From Haloarcula sp. (lineage in GTDB: Archaea; Halobacteriota; Halobacteria; Halobacteriales; Haloarculaceae): a stretch of DNA of 6,124 nucleotides. A program made the position numbers and the translations under genes. Below the pieces are notes generated by a model. The model saw only the letters and a program-made list of their open reading frames with translations, was not told where the DNA came from and made no database searches. Below are positions 5,924 through 6,124 of the stretch, one piece after another. The first letter of the stretch is position 1. Every line of letters begins with the position of its first letter. The stretch covers positions 1-6,124 of the forward strand of contig JAQCNK010000041.1 in assembly GCA_028275075.1 (NCBI GenBank), read 5' to 3'.

Positions 5924-6124
5924 TCACTGGTGTTCACCCGTGGTGGAGCCACCTGTAGTCGTCGCGCCGGGCAGCGGTGCCGGCACATCATCGGAGTCGC
6001 TGCAGAGACGGCGCAGTATCTCGTCGTTCACCGCTGTTGGCTGCAATGTGTCGAGCAGCGGTGATCGCTGGTAGCTCATGCCTTGGACATCTTCGCGGAA
6101 CCGAGTCACGACAAGGTGATCGGA
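5924..6124 (-). CDS. C-terminal end of an upstream protein, possibly an AddB/RecC-like partner of the helicase
   Basis: The frame is open from the right edge to a TGA at 5926-5924, giving the last 66 residues. The piece begins S-D-H-L-V-V-T-R-F and contains Y-Q-R-S-P-L-L-D-T-L about 17 residues later. In AddB and related inactive helicases the end of the helicase-like fold reads, in general form, L-V-L-S-[YF]-P-R followed by P-S-P-F-L-D-E-L, and the fragment fits that pattern. It also echoes the motif VI region of the neighbouring helicase (DHLVVSLPRE), as expected for related folds. The final 22 residues are Thr, Gly and Pro rich and look like a disordered tail, so no nuclease domain follows. 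The 42-base gap and shared strand suggest one operon with the helicase-nuclease. The family call rests on a short segment; a second UvrD-type helicase is an alternative. An internal GTG at 6109 is not a convincing start, because the frame and the similarity continue upstream of it. Confidence 0.6.
   Translation of the reverse strand, partial: SDHLVVTRFREDVQGMSYQRSPLLDTLQPTAVNDEILRRLCSDSDDVPAPLPGATTTGGSTTGEHQ

Noticed and set aside
5924..5926. TGA as a read-through or selenocysteine codon joining the two helicase-locus proteins
   Set aside because: The upstream protein ends in a disordered-looking tail, the 14 codons after the TGA do not look like protein, and haloarchaea are not known to use selenocysteine.
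1..6124. CRISPR arrays, tRNA or rRNA genes, insertion sequences
   Set aside because: No regularly spaced repeats, no tRNA or rRNA signatures, no transposase and no terminal inverted repeats were seen on reading both strands.

Overview
The window looks like a haloarchaeal (class Halobacteria) chromosome segment. GC is high, the proteins are rich in Asp, Glu and Ala, and every recognisable gene resembles haloarchaeal versions of its family. Several genes have a TATA-like element about 25-30 bases before the start codon and no Shine-Dalgarno, as expected for leaderless archaeal transcripts. I cannot fix the genus; a Haloarcula-like relative is a guess.

Layout, left to right. (1) Bases 1-98, minus strand: the first 32 codons of a CbiT-type cobalt-precorrin C15-methyltransferase, running off the left edge. 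(2) Bases 99-236: a divergent control region with TATA-like elements for both flanking genes and a cluster of short palindromes built on TTGT/ACAA. (3) Bases 237-1049, plus strand: a 270-residue winged-helix regulator of a family common in haloarchaea. (4) Bases 1097-2278, minus strand: a complete family GH27 alpha-galactosidase of 393 residues with all catalytic motifs and no export signal. (5) Bases 2279-2413: an intergenic stretch holding the likely galactosidase promoter, a small hairpin and a doubtful tiny hydrophobic ORF. (6) Bases 2414-5881, minus strand: an 1155-residue helicase-nuclease with all the main UvrD/Rep-type SF1 motifs followed by an intact RecB-type PD-(D/E)XK nuclease domain, which is the AddA/RecB architecture. 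(7) Bases 5924-6124, minus strand: the last 66 residues of an upstream gene that resembles the end of the helicase-like fold of AddB/RecC proteins.

The genes fall into three functional groups: cobalamin synthesis plus a regulator; sugar hydrolysis; and a DNA end-processing pair. The most interesting part is the last. A RecB/AddA-like helicase-nuclease sits directly downstream, on the same strand and 42 bases away, of what may be a RecC/AddB-like partner that appears to end without its own nuclease domain. That would be a two-subunit, single-nuclease end-resection or defence machine in an archaeon, a domain whose known resection system is Mre11-Rad50-HerA-NurA. The helicase gene also has visibly lower GC than the regulator and galactosidase genes, hinting at a different history. 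The partner call rests on a short C-terminal fragment and is the weakest link.
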